DNA of 10,065 nucleotides from Gammaproteobacteria bacterium (GCA_018820745.1 JAHJNP010000212.1:1-10065); one strand, 5' to 3'. Shown: positions 1 to 6,779, counted from the stretch's first letter. Translations and numbers: made by a program. Notes: a model not told the origin generated them from the letters alone.

Positions 1-2392
1 CGTTGTCGACGCTGGCCAGCAGGTTGGTCATGTCGTCGTTGGAATCTTCCAGCTCGTCCACCTTGTCGCGCAGCTGGGAATTGACCGTGCTCAGTTCCTC
101 GTTGAGCGACTGCAGCTCCTCCTTGGAGGTCTCCAGTTCCTCGTTGGTGGACTGCAGCTCCTCGTTCATCGACATGACTTCCTCGTTGAGCGACTGCAGC
201 TCCTCCTTGGAGGTCTCCAGTTCCTCGTTGATGGACTGCAGCTCCTCGTTCATCGACATGACTTCCTCGTTGGAAGCCTTGAGTTCCTCGTTGCTGCTCT
301 CCAGTTCCTCGATGGTGCTTTGCAACTCTTCACGCGAGGTCTTCAGCTCGTACTCCAGCTGGCGCACCAGCTGCTCGTCGGTCCTCGCCTGTTTATCGCC
401 GGCGCCAGCGACCTGGGCCATCTCCGGCTCATCCTGGAAAACAACCAGCAACAGCCGCTCGTCTGCCAGCTTGCCCGGCATCGGCTGAACCGACAGGCGC
501 ACCAGGGCAAAATGCCCTGCGCGCTTGATGCGGATGCCGCCAACGTCGACCCGCGCTTCCTCGTTGATGGCCTTGATCGCCGCGGCGCGGATGCGCGGCC
601 GCAACGCGGCCAGGGCCAGCGTCAGCAAGTCGTGCGACGGCGGCCCGCCGGGCTGCTGCAGATACAGCTGCGTCGGCCCCGAGTAATGCAGCACCTCGTA
701 GCGCCGGTTGATCACCACGGCGGCGGGGGCGAATTCCTCCAGCAGGATCTTGCGGGTCAGGTCGCTCAGGTTCTTATGCTGGGCCGGAACCGGTGGCGGC
801 GCCGGCTGCAACTCGCTCATCCGCTTGCCGGCCTGAACCGGAAAGCCGGCCCGGGTCAGACGCTCCGTATTCACGCGGTGGAAGATGCGCCACTTCTTGG
901 AGACCGGCCGATAGAGCTCGACATGCCGCCCGATGCTCTCCGAGGGGCCGAGGATCAGGTAGCCGGCTTCGTTGAGGGCGAAATGGAACAATTGCAGCAG
1001 CTTCTGCTGCACCTCCGGCTCCAGGTAGATCAGCAGATTGCGGCAGCTCACCAGGTCCAGTTTGGAGAAAGGCGCATCGGCCAGGATGTTCTGCGGCGCA
1101 AACAGCACGGTTTCCCGCAACTGCTTGCTCACCTGCCAGTGGTGGGCATCGGCCCGGGTGAAAAATCGCTCCAGCTGCTGGCGCGAGAGGTCGGCTACCA
1201 GCGCATCCGGATAGATGCCGCGGCGGGCCACTTCGAGGGCGGCCTCGTCCACATCGGTGGCAAAGATCTGGATCGGGCAGGCCTTGCCCATCGCGGCGAT
1301 GCGCTCGATCAGCAGCATGGCGATCGAATAGGCCTCCTCCCCGCTGGCGCAGCCGGCCACCCACACCCGTACCGGGGCGTCCGTATTGCGCGCCTCGATC
1401 AGTTCGGGCAGCACCTGGGTTTCCAGCACCTGGAACATTTCGGGGTCGCGAAAAAAACTGGAGACGCTGATCAGCAGGTCCTTGCCAAGCTGAGCGAGTT
1501 CGTCCGGCCGCTCGCGCAGCAGCGCCAGATAGTCGGCGAGCCGCTCCAGGTGGTTGAGCCCCATGCGCCGCAGCACGCGGCGCAGCAGCATGCGCTTGCG
1601 GTAGGCGCGAAAATCGAACTTGGTTCGCGCCCGCAGCAGGGCAAGGATCTGCGTCAGATCGTTCTGGGCGGCGGCCGGTTCGGGCAGCGCGGCGTTTCCG
1701 GCCACGAAGTGCCGCACGTATTTAAGCAGTTCTTCCGGCATCCGGCCGGGCGGCAGCACGTAGTCTGCAAGCCCGGTGTCGACGGCGGAGAGCGGCATGC
1801 GGTCGTACTCGGCGCTGGACGGCTCCTGCACCATGGCCATGCCGCCCTCGGCCTTGACGGCCTTGAGCCCCAGCGAGCCGTGGCTGCCGGTGCCGGACAG
1901 AATGATGCAGATGGCGCGTTCCTGCTGGTCCGCTGCCAGCGAGCGCAGGAAGGGGTCGATGGCGGTCAGGCCGGCACCCCGGTCGGGCGGCGCGCTCAGC
2001 TGGATGGCCCCCTTGTGCAGGGTCAGGTAATGATTGGGCGGGATGACGTAGACATGGTCGGCTTCGAGAGCTTGGCCGTCCTCGGCTTCCGCTACCGGCA
2101 TGGCGGTTTGCTTGCCCAGCAACGGGGCCATCAGGCTTCCGTGCTTGGGGTCGAGGTGGGAGATCAGCACGAAAGCGAGGCCGCTGTGCGCCGGCATCGC
2201 CTGGAAAAATTGCTTGAAGGCCTCGAGGCCGCCTGCCGAAGCGACCATGCCCACCACGGCCTGAAACGGCTGCGCGGCGGTGTCTTGAGTCGGTGGCGAC
2301 GGCGCAGCCTTCCTGGGCCTGGCAGCGGGCTTGGCGCGCTCGGCCTTGGCGAGGCCGGGTTTTTCCCTGGATGAAGCCTTTTTGACGGGCAC
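1..2392 (-). CDS. CheB/CheR/PAS hybrid chemotaxis-type signalling protein (3' end beyond window)
   Basis: At least 797 codons in one open frame, continuing past position 1. A basic, Ala/Pro-rich tail (residues 1-42) leads into a CheB methylesterase-like domain (about 44-220) with the nucleophile motif VASAGG (Ser52) and ISHLDP (His79). The usual catalytic Asp position reads GTGSHGS, with His171. A CheR methyltransferase domain follows (about 235-500) with SFFRDPE, the SAM-binding motif GCASGEEAYSIAM near residue 346 and CRNLLIYL near 449. A PAS-like region lies at about 538-650, then a very regular heptad coiled coil (about 665-785; EEL-x-x-x-N repeats). Such hybrids normally continue into PAS or histidine kinase domains, which would lie left of position 1. 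No chemoreceptor or che genes are nearby, so an orphan regulator is likely. GTG at 2392 is the only canonical start between the in-frame TGA at 2398-2396 and the CheB domain that keeps the tail. It lacks its own ribosome binding site. Family call sure; output unknown. Confidence 0.93.
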   Translation of the reverse strand, partial: MPVKKASSREKPGLAKAERAKPAARPRKAAPSPPTQDTAAQPFQAVVGMVASAGGLEAFKQFFQAMPAHSGLAFVLISHLDPKHGSLMAPLLGKQTAMPVAEAEDGQALEADHVYVIPPNHYLTLHKGAIQLSAPPDRGAGLTAIDPFLRSLAADQQERAICIILSGTGSHGSLGLKAVKAEGGMAMVQEPSSAEYDRMPLSAVDTGLADYVLPPGRMPEELLKYVRHFVAGNAALPEPAAAQNDLTQILALLRARTKFDFRAYRKRMLLRRVLRRMGLNHLERLADYLALLRERPDELAQLGKDLLISVSSFFRDPEMFQVLETQVLPELIEARNTDAPVRVWVAGCASGEEAYSIAMLLIERIAAMGKACPIQIFATDVDEAALEVARRGIYPDALVADLSRQQLERFFTRADAHHWQVSKQLRETVLFAPQNILADAPFSKLDLVSCRNLLIYLEPEVQQKLLQLFHFALNEAGYLILGPSESIGRHVELYRPVSKKWRIFHRVNTERLTRAGFPVQAGKRMSELQPAPPPVPAQHKNLSDLTRKILLEEFAPAAVVINRRYEVLHYSGPTQLYLQQPGGPPSHDLLTLALAALRPRIRAAAIKAINEEARVDVGGIRIKRAGHFALVRLSVQPMPGKLADERLLLVVFQDEPEMAQVAGAGDKQARTDEQLVRQLEYELKTSREELQSTIEELESSNEELKASNEEVMSMNEELQSINEELETSKEELQSLNEEVMSMNEELQSTNEELETSKEELQSLNEELSTVNSQLRDKVDELEDSNDDMTNLLASVDN
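95..262 (-). repeat. 84-base tandem duplication inside the coiled coil of the CheB/CheR hybrid
   Basis: Two adjacent 84-base copies, 95-178 and 179-262, differ at a single position (G at 147, A at 231 on the plus strand), which gives Thr versus Ile in the protein. Each copy encodes 28 residues, exactly four heptads, so the coiled-coil register is kept. A third partial match continues for about 10 bases at 263-272 and then diverges. The near identity at DNA level, including third positions, points to a recent duplication or to ongoing copy-number change. Confidence 0.95.
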
Positions 2393-2395
2393 GGA

Positions 2396-2439
2396 TCAGG
2401 AAGCGACGTAGTGAAACAACAAGGCCATTGACTCTCCCC
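2396..2439 (-). promoter_or_regulatory. Putative leader minigene with strong RBS ahead of the CheB/CheR hybrid
   Basis: On the minus strand, GGGGAGA (2439-2433) lies 4 bases before an ATG at 2428-2426. This opens a 10-residue frame, MALLFHYVAS, ended by TGA at 2398-2396. Three bases later, in the same frame, comes the GTG (2392) that begins the hybrid protein. That GTG has no purine-rich sequence in front of it, so ribosomes probably load at the minigene and reinitiate. Alternatively, the TGA could be a nonsense mutation that cut off an older ATG start. The sequence facts are clear; the regulatory reading is inference. Confidence 0.45.
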
Positions 2440-2741
2440 GGCACTCAATCTGAAACAGACCTTCGGCATTGCCATGAACAAACCGAGTGAACGGTAATGA
2501 TAATAACAAAATAACATTGCCTGCGTGGAGTCGTCGATGCGCGAAAGCGCGACAGGCCCGCCATGAAAACGGTGGAGCGCCTGCATGATATGCGCGAGGG
2601 AAATCCTGCTCGCTCGAAACATCAAGCCAGGCTCCCCCACCGCGACGGGGCCGCTCACGAACGCGCGCGCTGTCCCCCAATGCGGCAATCCGCAAATCCT
2701 TCATATAGTGAAATCAGGACACCCTGACCGAGGAGACCGCC
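2440..2741. other. Divergent spacer between the hybrid gene and the GYD gene
   Basis: About 300 bases without a credible protein gene; the open frames across it have no family-like sequence. An AT-rich patch at about 2494-2518 is the likeliest place for the leftward promoter, but I could not place convincing -35/-10 boxes there. A short GCGC-GAAA-GCGC hairpin lies at 2539-2550. The rightward promoter-like element at 2681-2709 is listed separately. Confidence 0.5.
2681..2709 (+). promoter_or_regulatory. Candidate promoter with dyad for the GYD gene
   Basis: A -10-like TATAGT (2704-2709; 5 of 6 to TATAAT) lies 32 bases before the GYD gene start. The -35 region has no good consensus but holds a perfect inverted repeat, TGCGG-CAAT-CCGCA, at 2681-2694. 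A dyad replacing a poor -35 box would suit an activator or repressor site. The -10 match alone is weak evidence. Confidence 0.35.
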
Positions 2742-3047
2742 ATGCCCGTTTTCGTCATGCTCACCCGCCTTTCGCCCGAGCTGCTGCGCAGCCCCCAGAC
2801 CATGGAGGATCTTGAACGCCAGGCGATGGAACGCATCCGCGCAGCCTGTCTCGAGGTGGAGTGGCTGCACAGCTATGCCGTGCTCGGCCCGCATGATTAC
2901 CTGGACATCTTCACCGCCCCCGACAATGAAACGGCGACCCGGGTTTCGGCCCTGATCCGGACGTTTGGGCGCGCCCATTCCGAGATCTGGCCCGCCACCG
3001 AGTGGGCGCAGTTCAAGGACATCCTGCGCAGCCTTCCGGCGCAGTGA
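2742..3047 (+). CDS. GYD-domain protein
   Basis: A 101-residue protein of the GYD family, small cytoplasmic alpha/beta proteins related to ferredoxin-like dimeric folds; the molecular role of the family is not established. Support comes from the N-terminal strand [13 protein letters not shown], the central [13 protein letters not shown] segment (about 49-61) and the following [13 protein letters not shown] helix. Here the namesake Gly-Tyr-Asp reads Gly-Pro-His-Asp-Tyr. The length matches the family. The ATG at 2742 is preceded by a good Shine-Dalgarno sequence, GAGGAG (2730-2735), and a promoter-like element at 2681-2709. A small gene follows directly downstream on the same strand, so the two are probably co-transcribed. 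There is no signal peptide or membrane segment. Family call fairly sure, function unknown. Confidence 0.75.
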   Translation: MPVFVMLTRLSPELLRSPQTMEDLERQAMERIRAACLEVEWLHSYAVLGPHDYLDIFTAPDNETATRVSALIRTFGRAHSEIWPATEWAQFKDILRSLPAQ

Positions 3048-3064
3048 ATCCAGTCGCGAAGGAC

Positions 3065-3280
3065 ATGAACCTGGACGCCACGCACACCCGGGAATGGCTG
3101 CGGCTTCAAGCCAGGCTTGAAGCGTTCGAGGAACTCAAGGCCGTGTTCGAACCCTGGCTCATGGAGGAACGCGATGCCTCGGCCCGCGAGGCGCTGAGCA
3201 ACGTGGTGTTCCATCTGGATGCGGAAATCGCCGAACAGCGCCGCCGCCTCGATGCGTTGGGTCGGACCGGCCCGGAATGA
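3065..3280 (+). CDS. Small hypothetical protein, possibly coupled to the GYD gene
   Basis: A 71-residue protein that I do not recognise. It is charged and mostly helical in appearance, with Leu/Ala/Glu/Arg-rich stretches (EWLRLQARLEAFEELK and the AEIAEQRRRLDAL end) that could form a short helical hairpin or coiled coil. No Cys pairs, signal peptide or membrane segment are seen. Two starts are possible. ATG at 3065 has a purine run (GAAGGA) that sits too close to it. An in-frame GTG at 3044 overlaps the GYD stop codon (GTGA), which would allow translational coupling and add seven residues. I list the ATG. Position and strand suggest an operon with the GYD gene. Coding status is probable from its clean codon pattern but is not proven by homology. 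Confidence 0.55.
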   Translation: MNLDATHTREWLRLQARLEAFEELKAVFEPWLMEERDASAREALSNVVFHLDAEIAEQRRRLDALGRTGPE

Positions 3281-3398
3281 CTGCGCAGCCCGATTTTTTC
3301 AGCAGGCTTACAGCCGGGCTTCGCCAGGGAATGCCTATTTATCAGGCCTTAATATACAATAAAAACAATGGCATGCGGTTAATTCCGCGCAATTCGCT

Positions 3399-3686
3399 TT
3401 ACACGCCTCCTTGCTTGGTAGGCGGGCTGTGGTCCACGTCGTAGCCTCCCGTCAGGGCATGGAGCACGGCAAGAATCCCCGACAGCGGCGACGCCTCGCC
3501 ACCCGCCATGCCCTCTTCTTCGGCGACGGCAAGCTCGCTGGCATCGTACGCCCAGCGTCGCAACAGCTCGACCTTCTGTTCCAGCGTCAAACCTGGGTGG
3601 TCGCGCAGCGCCTCGGGGTTGGCGAACACCGAACCAGGATCGAGCCGTGCCTGTTCGAGATCGATTTCATGCTTGCTTTCGGTCAT
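3399..3686 (-). CDS. Small conserved-looking hypothetical protein
   Basis: A 95-residue soluble protein. Its core, HPGLTLEQKVELLRRWAYDA followed by ELAVAEEEGMAGGE (about residues 30-64), resembles a widespread uncharacterised proteobacterial family with an 'LxxEQKxxILRRWxxDAxxLxVAxxEGM' pattern. I recall that pattern from general knowledge and cannot name a characterised member. The N-terminus (EIDLEQARLDPGSVFANPEAL) fits the same kind of protein. The C-terminal 20 residues are polar and probably loose. The start used is ATG at 3686, which gives the family-like N-terminus. An in-frame ATG at 3704 would add six residues, and neither has a strong ribosome binding site. It converges with the gene ending at 3280 and diverges from the DUF1269 gene at 4001. 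Function unknown. Confidence 0.7.
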   Translation of the reverse strand: MTESKHEIDLEQARLDPGSVFANPEALRDHPGLTLEQKVELLRRWAYDASELAVAEEEGMAGGEASPLSGILAVLHALTGGYDVDHSPPTKQGGV

Positions 3687-4000
3687 TTTCGCGCATCGCC
3701 CCATGAACGCCGCAGCATGTCGTGGCCACTGCCCGTCGGCATGCTGCCTCCGGTCCCTCCGGGCAATACGTGGAGGGTGTGGGTCAACTTTCATGCTGCG
3801 CTGCAACAGCTTCCAGAATAGACGCTGCAAACCGGAAATCTTGCCGTGTCTATATTGAAAAAGGCGCGAATGTCGAAAATCCCGGTGAAGGCAATGCGAG
3901 CCCTCTGTATCGAGCGCATTGACCGGAGATGAACAGCGCAAATTTCCGCGAACCTGACTCCCGCCCTGATTCGATTGCATTACCCCAAGGAGAGACAAGC
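3687..4000. other. Divergent spacer upstream of the DUF1269 gene
   Basis: 314 bases without a credible gene. It contains the inverted repeat at 3712-3747 (listed separately), a -10-like TATATT at 3851-3856 on the plus strand without a good -35 partner, and the Shine-Dalgarno sequence of the DUF1269 gene. An ATG at 3929 opens an in-frame 24-residue extension of that gene, but the start at 4001 has the proper ribosome binding site. No other structure was seen. Confidence 0.5.
3712..3747. repeat. Inverted repeat, 11-base arms with one mismatch
   Basis: The arms GCAGCATGTCG (3712-3722) and CGGCATGCTGC (3737-3747) are complementary except at one position (G-U in one transcript), with a 14-base loop. 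The outer 8 bases, GCAGCATG/CATGCTGC, are perfect. It lies 26 bases upstream of the leftward hypothetical gene and could be an operator or a 5'-leader hairpin. There is no T-run on either side, so a terminator is unlikely. Confidence 0.6.
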
Positions 4001-4507
4001 ATGAGACGGATCTATTTCCTGGCACCGAATAAAGCGATCGCCAAAAAAATCGTTGAAGAACTGTTGCTGGCGCGAATCGAAGCGCGTCACATCCATGTTG
4101 TGGCGAAGCAGGGCACGCCTATGGAAGACCTGCCCGAAGCATCGCATCTGCAAAAGTCAGACTTGATCCCCGCACTCGAGCAGGGCCTGACCGTGGGAGG
4201 GGCGACGGGCATGCTGGTCGGCCTCGCCGCGGTGGCCTTGCCGGGCGTGCCGGTGCTGGCCGGCGGTGCGATTCTGGCGTCCACCCTTGCGGGCGCAGGC
4301 TTTGGCGCATGGGTGTCGGGCATGATCGGCAGCAGCGTCGGCAATCGCCGCATCCAGCAGTTCGAGGAAGCCATTGAAAAAGGCGAATTCCTGTTCATGG
4401 CCGATGTGCCCAAGGAACGGGTCGAGGAAATCGAAACCCTCATCAAGGTGCACCACCCCGATGCCGAGTTCGGCGGTACCGAACCTGAAATGCCGGCTTT
4501 CCCGTGA
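4001..4507 (+). CDS. DUF1269 family membrane protein
   Basis: A 168-residue protein of the DUF1269 type, small bacterial proteins often found beside stress genes and with no settled biochemical role. The N-terminal alpha/beta part (1-60: RRIYFLAPNK, then a helix and IHVVAKQG) is followed by a Gly/Ala-rich hydrophobic stretch at about 63-117. This stretch has several GxxxG spacings (GGATGMLVG, GAGFGAWVSGMIGSSVG), so two closely packed membrane helices or a glycine-zipper hairpin are likely. The C-terminal part (118-168: IQQFEEAIEKGEFLFMADVP) is soluble. There is no cleavable signal peptide. The start at 4001 is set by AAGGAG (3987-3992), eight bases upstream. It is the first gene of a short rightward pair with the lipoprotein gene, 259 bases apart. 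Family call sure; function unknown, with a stress-related membrane role a reasonable inference. Confidence 0.85.
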   Translation: MRRIYFLAPNKAIAKKIVEELLLARIEARHIHVVAKQGTPMEDLPEASHLQKSDLIPALEQGLTVGGATGMLVGLAAVALPGVPVLAGGAILASTLAGAGFGAWVSGMIGSSVGNRRIQQFEEAIEKGEFLFMADVPKERVEEIETLIKVHHPDAEFGGTEPEMPAFP

Positions 4508-4766
4508 TGTTGCAGTACCTATGCCGGCGTTGCCGCTGCGCCGGGACACCCCGCCAGTGAAATCGTCACCACGGGTCGTTTCTGCCCGTTCAGGCGCCCC
4601 TGTGAAGCCGGGGCGATTCAGCATTGGAAAGCTTGTTCGGTCTCAAGAATTGCCCGCAGTGGAAGAATTTGACGGGACCGCTGCCAGGCGAAGGGCCGAT
4701 CTTGAAAAGCCCGGACGGGACAGGCGGACCTGGATATTGGCCATTTTCTGAAGGGAGAAGAGGCGA
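4508..4766. other. Spacer between the DUF1269 and lipoprotein genes
   Basis: 259 bases with no supported gene. A six-base-pair hairpin, CGCCCC (4595-4600) with GGGGCG (4610-4615) and a 9-base loop, lies about 90 bases after the DUF1269 stop. It lacks a T-run, so it is not a standard intrinsic terminator. The lipoprotein ribosome binding site lies at the right end. Confidence 0.4.
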
Positions 4767-4991
4767 ATGAAGCGGGAAACAAGATGTTCGCTCCTCATCG
4801 CCGCAGTTGCGGCCCTCACGCTGGCCGGTTGCCAGAAGGACGAAATCCCGACGCCAGAAGTGCCGGCCGCGGAAGCGCCGCCACAGGCTTATCCTGCCGG
4901 ACCCGCTCCGGTAACTGATACGCCGGCCGCCAGCACGCGGCCCGGAAAAGCGGCTCCTGACGGGATGTCCGGCACCCCACCGACCCAATAG
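4767..4991 (+). CDS. Small Pro/Ala-rich lipoprotein
   Basis: A 74-residue predicted lipoprotein. The N-terminus is a typical signal peptide: a charged MKRETR, a hydrophobic core (LLIAAVAAL), then the lipobox LAGC with the acylated Cys22. Gln at +2, rather than Asp, favours the outer membrane under the usual Lol rule. The mature part, about 52 residues, is a low-complexity Pro/Ala/Thr-rich tail without further Cys or a recognisable domain, so it may be a tether or spacer rather than an enzyme. The ATG at 4767 has GGGAG and AAGAGG purine runs just upstream (4753-4763). It converges on the HPF gene with only 35 bases between them. The lipoprotein class is well supported, but no specific role can be given. 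Confidence 0.8.
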   Translation: MKRETRCSLLIAAVAALTLAGCQKDEIPTPEVPAAEAPPQAYPAGPAPVTDTPAASTRPGKAAPDGMSGTPPTQ

Positions 4992-5026
4992 GCGGTCTGT
5001 CCGACCGGCACTCGCTGTCCCCGGGC

Positions 5027-5575
5027 TTATAGCGGAATGTGATGCTGGCCGATGCTCACGCGCTTGGCCTGCGGGCCCTCGGCGGCCATTTCCTCGATGA
5101 ATTTCACCTCGTCGCCCGTGTTGAGCTGATCGAATGTGGTGTTGACCAGATTGTCGAAACTGAAGTACAGCTCGTTGCCGTCGGCACGGCGGATGAACCC
5201 ATAGCCTTCCTCGGGAACCATGCGCACCACCAGACCAGTGTATTCCTGCGGGTGGGCCTTGGTCTCGCGGCGAAGGCGCCGGCCATAGTCCTCGAGCTGG
5301 CGCCTGGCCGCATCGAAGGCATCGCGCAGGGCGACATACACATCTTCGTGCTCGTCGCGGTTCACCACGATTTCGCTTCCCGGCACGCCGATGTCGAGGC
5401 GCACATTAAAAAGTTTGCCCTGGTTCTTGTGCTGGTGCGGCAATTCCACCACCACCCGGCAGGACATGATCGGCTCGAAGAAACTCTCCAGTTTGTCGGC
5501 TTTTTCGCGGATATGCGTCTCCAGCGCATCGGAATGCTCAAAGCCGCGAAACGTGATTTGCAGGGGCGTTTTCAT
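5027..5575 (-). CDS. hpf: HPF/RaiA-type ribosome hibernation factor fused to a cold-shock domain
   Basis: A 182-residue protein with two parts. Residues 4-105 match the HPF/RaiA (sigma-54 modulation) fold: ITFRGFEHSDALETHIREKADKL, a basic face around HQHKNQGK, and VYVALRDAFDAARRQLEDY near the end. This fold binds the small ribosomal subunit at the decoding site and silences idle ribosomes. Residues 113-178 form a cold-shock-like domain in place of the dimerisation domain of long HPF, with RNP1-like EGYGFI (123-128) and RNP2-like LYFSF (136-140); the usual RNP1 Lys is Glu. The start at 5575 has AAGGAAG (5587-5581) five bases upstream. It is last in the leftward lon-type/usp/dnaK/dnaJ block, 87 bases after dnaJ. 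That gap includes an AT-rich stretch and might hold its own promoter. Fusion architecture is certain; RNA binding by the second domain is inferred. Confidence 0.9.
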   Translation of the reverse strand: MKTPLQITFRGFEHSDALETHIREKADKLESFFEPIMSCRVVVELPHQHKNQGKLFNVRLDIGVPGSEIVVNRDEHEDVYVALRDAFDAARRQLEDYGRRLRRETKAHPQEYTGLVVRMVPEEGYGFIRRADGNELYFSFDNLVNTTFDQLNTGDEVKFIEEMAAEGPQAKRVSIGQHHIPL

Positions 5576-5662
5576 CTCGTCTTCCTTTCGTTCAGGTTGT
5601 TTAAAAATTGCTCGGTGACAATGGCCGCGCAAGGCCGGGATTCCCGCCCCGTTGAAACGTGC

Positions 5663-6775
5663 CTATTCCCAGAAATGCCGCCTGCGCTTGCCGGCCAGCG
5701 CGCGCAATCGCTCGTACAATTCGCGCTCCTCACGACCGGGGTTTTCCGGAATCTCTATCTTGATCCGCAGATAGAGGTCGCCTTTCCCCTTTCCGCCGAA
5801 GCGGGGAAGGCCCTTGTTCCTGAGCCGCAGCACCGTGTCCGGCTGAATGCCGGCGGGAATCTCCACGTCTGCCTTGCCGCCTTCCAGCGTCAACACTTTC
5901 AGTGTAGTTCCCAGCACGGCGTCGGTAAGGGGCAAGGTCTCCTGCCGCCAGAGGTCGGCGCCGTCGCGCTGGAAACGTGGGTCCGGCCGTGCATGGACGA
6001 CCACGTACAGGTCGCCGGGCGCCCCACCGGGCTTGGGGCTCGCCATCCCCCGCCCCGCCACGCGCAGGGCCGTGCCGTCCTCCACGCCCACCGGGATGCT
6101 GACGCTCAGGCTTTCGATCTTTTCCACCTCGCCGCGGCCGCCGCAGTCCGGACAGGGTTGGCCGATCTGCTTGCCGCTGCCGTGACAGACCGGGCAGGTG
6201 CTGATCTGCTGCATCGACACGTTGCCTTTCTGGCTGGTGGTGACCTGCCGGCCGCTGCCCTGGCAGGCAGGACACGCCTTCGGCGGCTTGCCGTCGGCGG
6301 TGCCCTGGCCGTGACAGCGCTCGCAGGGCGCGTAGCGACCATAGCGCACCGTTTCCTCGCCGCCGCTTGCCACCTTTTCCAGCGGAATCGCGATCTCCAC
6401 TTCGATGTCGTTGCCGCGGGCGGGGCCGCGCCGGCGCCGGGAAAACAGGTCGAACAGGCCGCCGCCGAAGTCGAAACCGAAATCGAAGCCGCGGAACAGG
6501 TCCTCGAAATCGATGCCGCCGAACAGGTCCTCGGTGCTGTAGCCCGCCACCCCGGCGTGGCCTGCCGTGTCGTACTGCGCGCGCTTCTTCGGGTCGGACA
6601 GCACCGCGTAGGCGGCGGCGATTTCCTTGAAGCGCTCCTCGGCCCCGGGTTCCTTGTTGCGGTCCGGGTGATACTTCAGGGCGAGACTGCGGAAGGCGTC
6701 CTTGATGGCCTTGGCATCGGCGTCGCGCGGGACGCCAAGTACCTCGTAATAGTCGCGTTGCGAAACGGAATTGAT
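5663..6775 (-). CDS. dnaJ: Class A Hsp40 co-chaperone DnaJ, apparent ATC start
   Basis: A 370-residue type I DnaJ, which delivers unfolded clients to DnaK and stimulates its ATPase in the cytoplasm. The J domain spans about 8-70 ([15 protein letters not shown] at 36-38). A Gly/Phe-rich segment with DLFGG and EDLFRG repeats lies at about 75-112. Four intact CxxCxGxG zinc motifs begin at Cys151, Cys168, Cys194 and Cys208, followed by the C-terminal substrate domains with GxPGDLYV-type sequence. The frame opens after the dnaK stop (TAG 6790-6788). No ATG, GTG or TTG occurs in frame until codon 58, inside the J domain. The best initiator is ATC at 6775-6773, four bases after GGGGTGA (6786-6780); the nearby GTG (6783) is out of frame. 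A one-base deletion just after that GTG is the alternative. Function sure; start unusual. Confidence 0.88.
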   Translation of the reverse strand: MNSVSQRDYYEVLGVPRDADAKAIKDAFRSLALKYHPDRNKEPGAEERFKEIAAAYAVLSDPKKRAQYDTAGHAGVAGYSTEDLFGGIDFEDLFRGFDFGFDFGGGLFDLFSRRRRGPARGNDIEVEIAIPLEKVASGGEETVRYGRYAPCERCHGQGTADGKPPKACPACQGSGRQVTTSQKGNVSMQQISTCPVCHGSGKQIGQPCPDCGGRGEVEKIESLSVSIPVGVEDGTALRVAGRGMASPKPGGAPGDLYVVVHARPDPRFQRDGADLWRQETLPLTDAVLGTTLKVLTLEGGKADVEIPAGIQPDTVLRLRNKGLPRFGGKGKGDLYLRIKIEIPENPGREERELYERLRALAGKRRRHFWE

Positions 6776-6779
6776 GACG

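Noticed and set aside
3..488. Serine-rich plus-strand frame that could be taken for a low-complexity surface protein
   Set aside because: It is the antisense reading of the Glu/Leu/Asn heptad repeats of the hybrid protein (CTC and TTC triplets read as Ser).
320..2374. A 684-codon open frame on the plus strand
   Set aside because: It lies antisense to the CheB/CheR hybrid, whose motifs are unmistakable. The plus-strand translation is low in recognisable motifs and follows from high GC content.
2539..2550. GCGC-GAAA-GCGC hairpin with a GNRA-type loop
   Set aside because: A four-base self-complementary stem is expected by chance in GC-rich DNA, and no surrounding structure supports an RNA gene.
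2396..2704. A 102-codon frame on the minus strand upstream of the CheB/CheR hybrid
   Set aside because: Arg-rich and without any family pattern. Only its last ten codons, which have their own strong ribosome binding site, look meaningful.
3375..3388. GCGG-TTAATT-CCGC hairpin between convergent genes, considered as a terminator
   Set aside because: The stem is only 4 base pairs and the T-run on the minus strand begins about nine bases later, too far for a standard intrinsic terminator.
4595..4615. CGCCCC-N9-GGGGCG hairpin downstream of the DUF1269 gene, considered as a terminator
   Set aside because: No T-run follows on either strand. Noted in the spacer entry only.
5637..5647. CGGGATTCCCG palindrome between dnaJ and the HPF gene
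   Set aside because: The one-base centre cannot form an RNA hairpin, and no other operator-like context was found.
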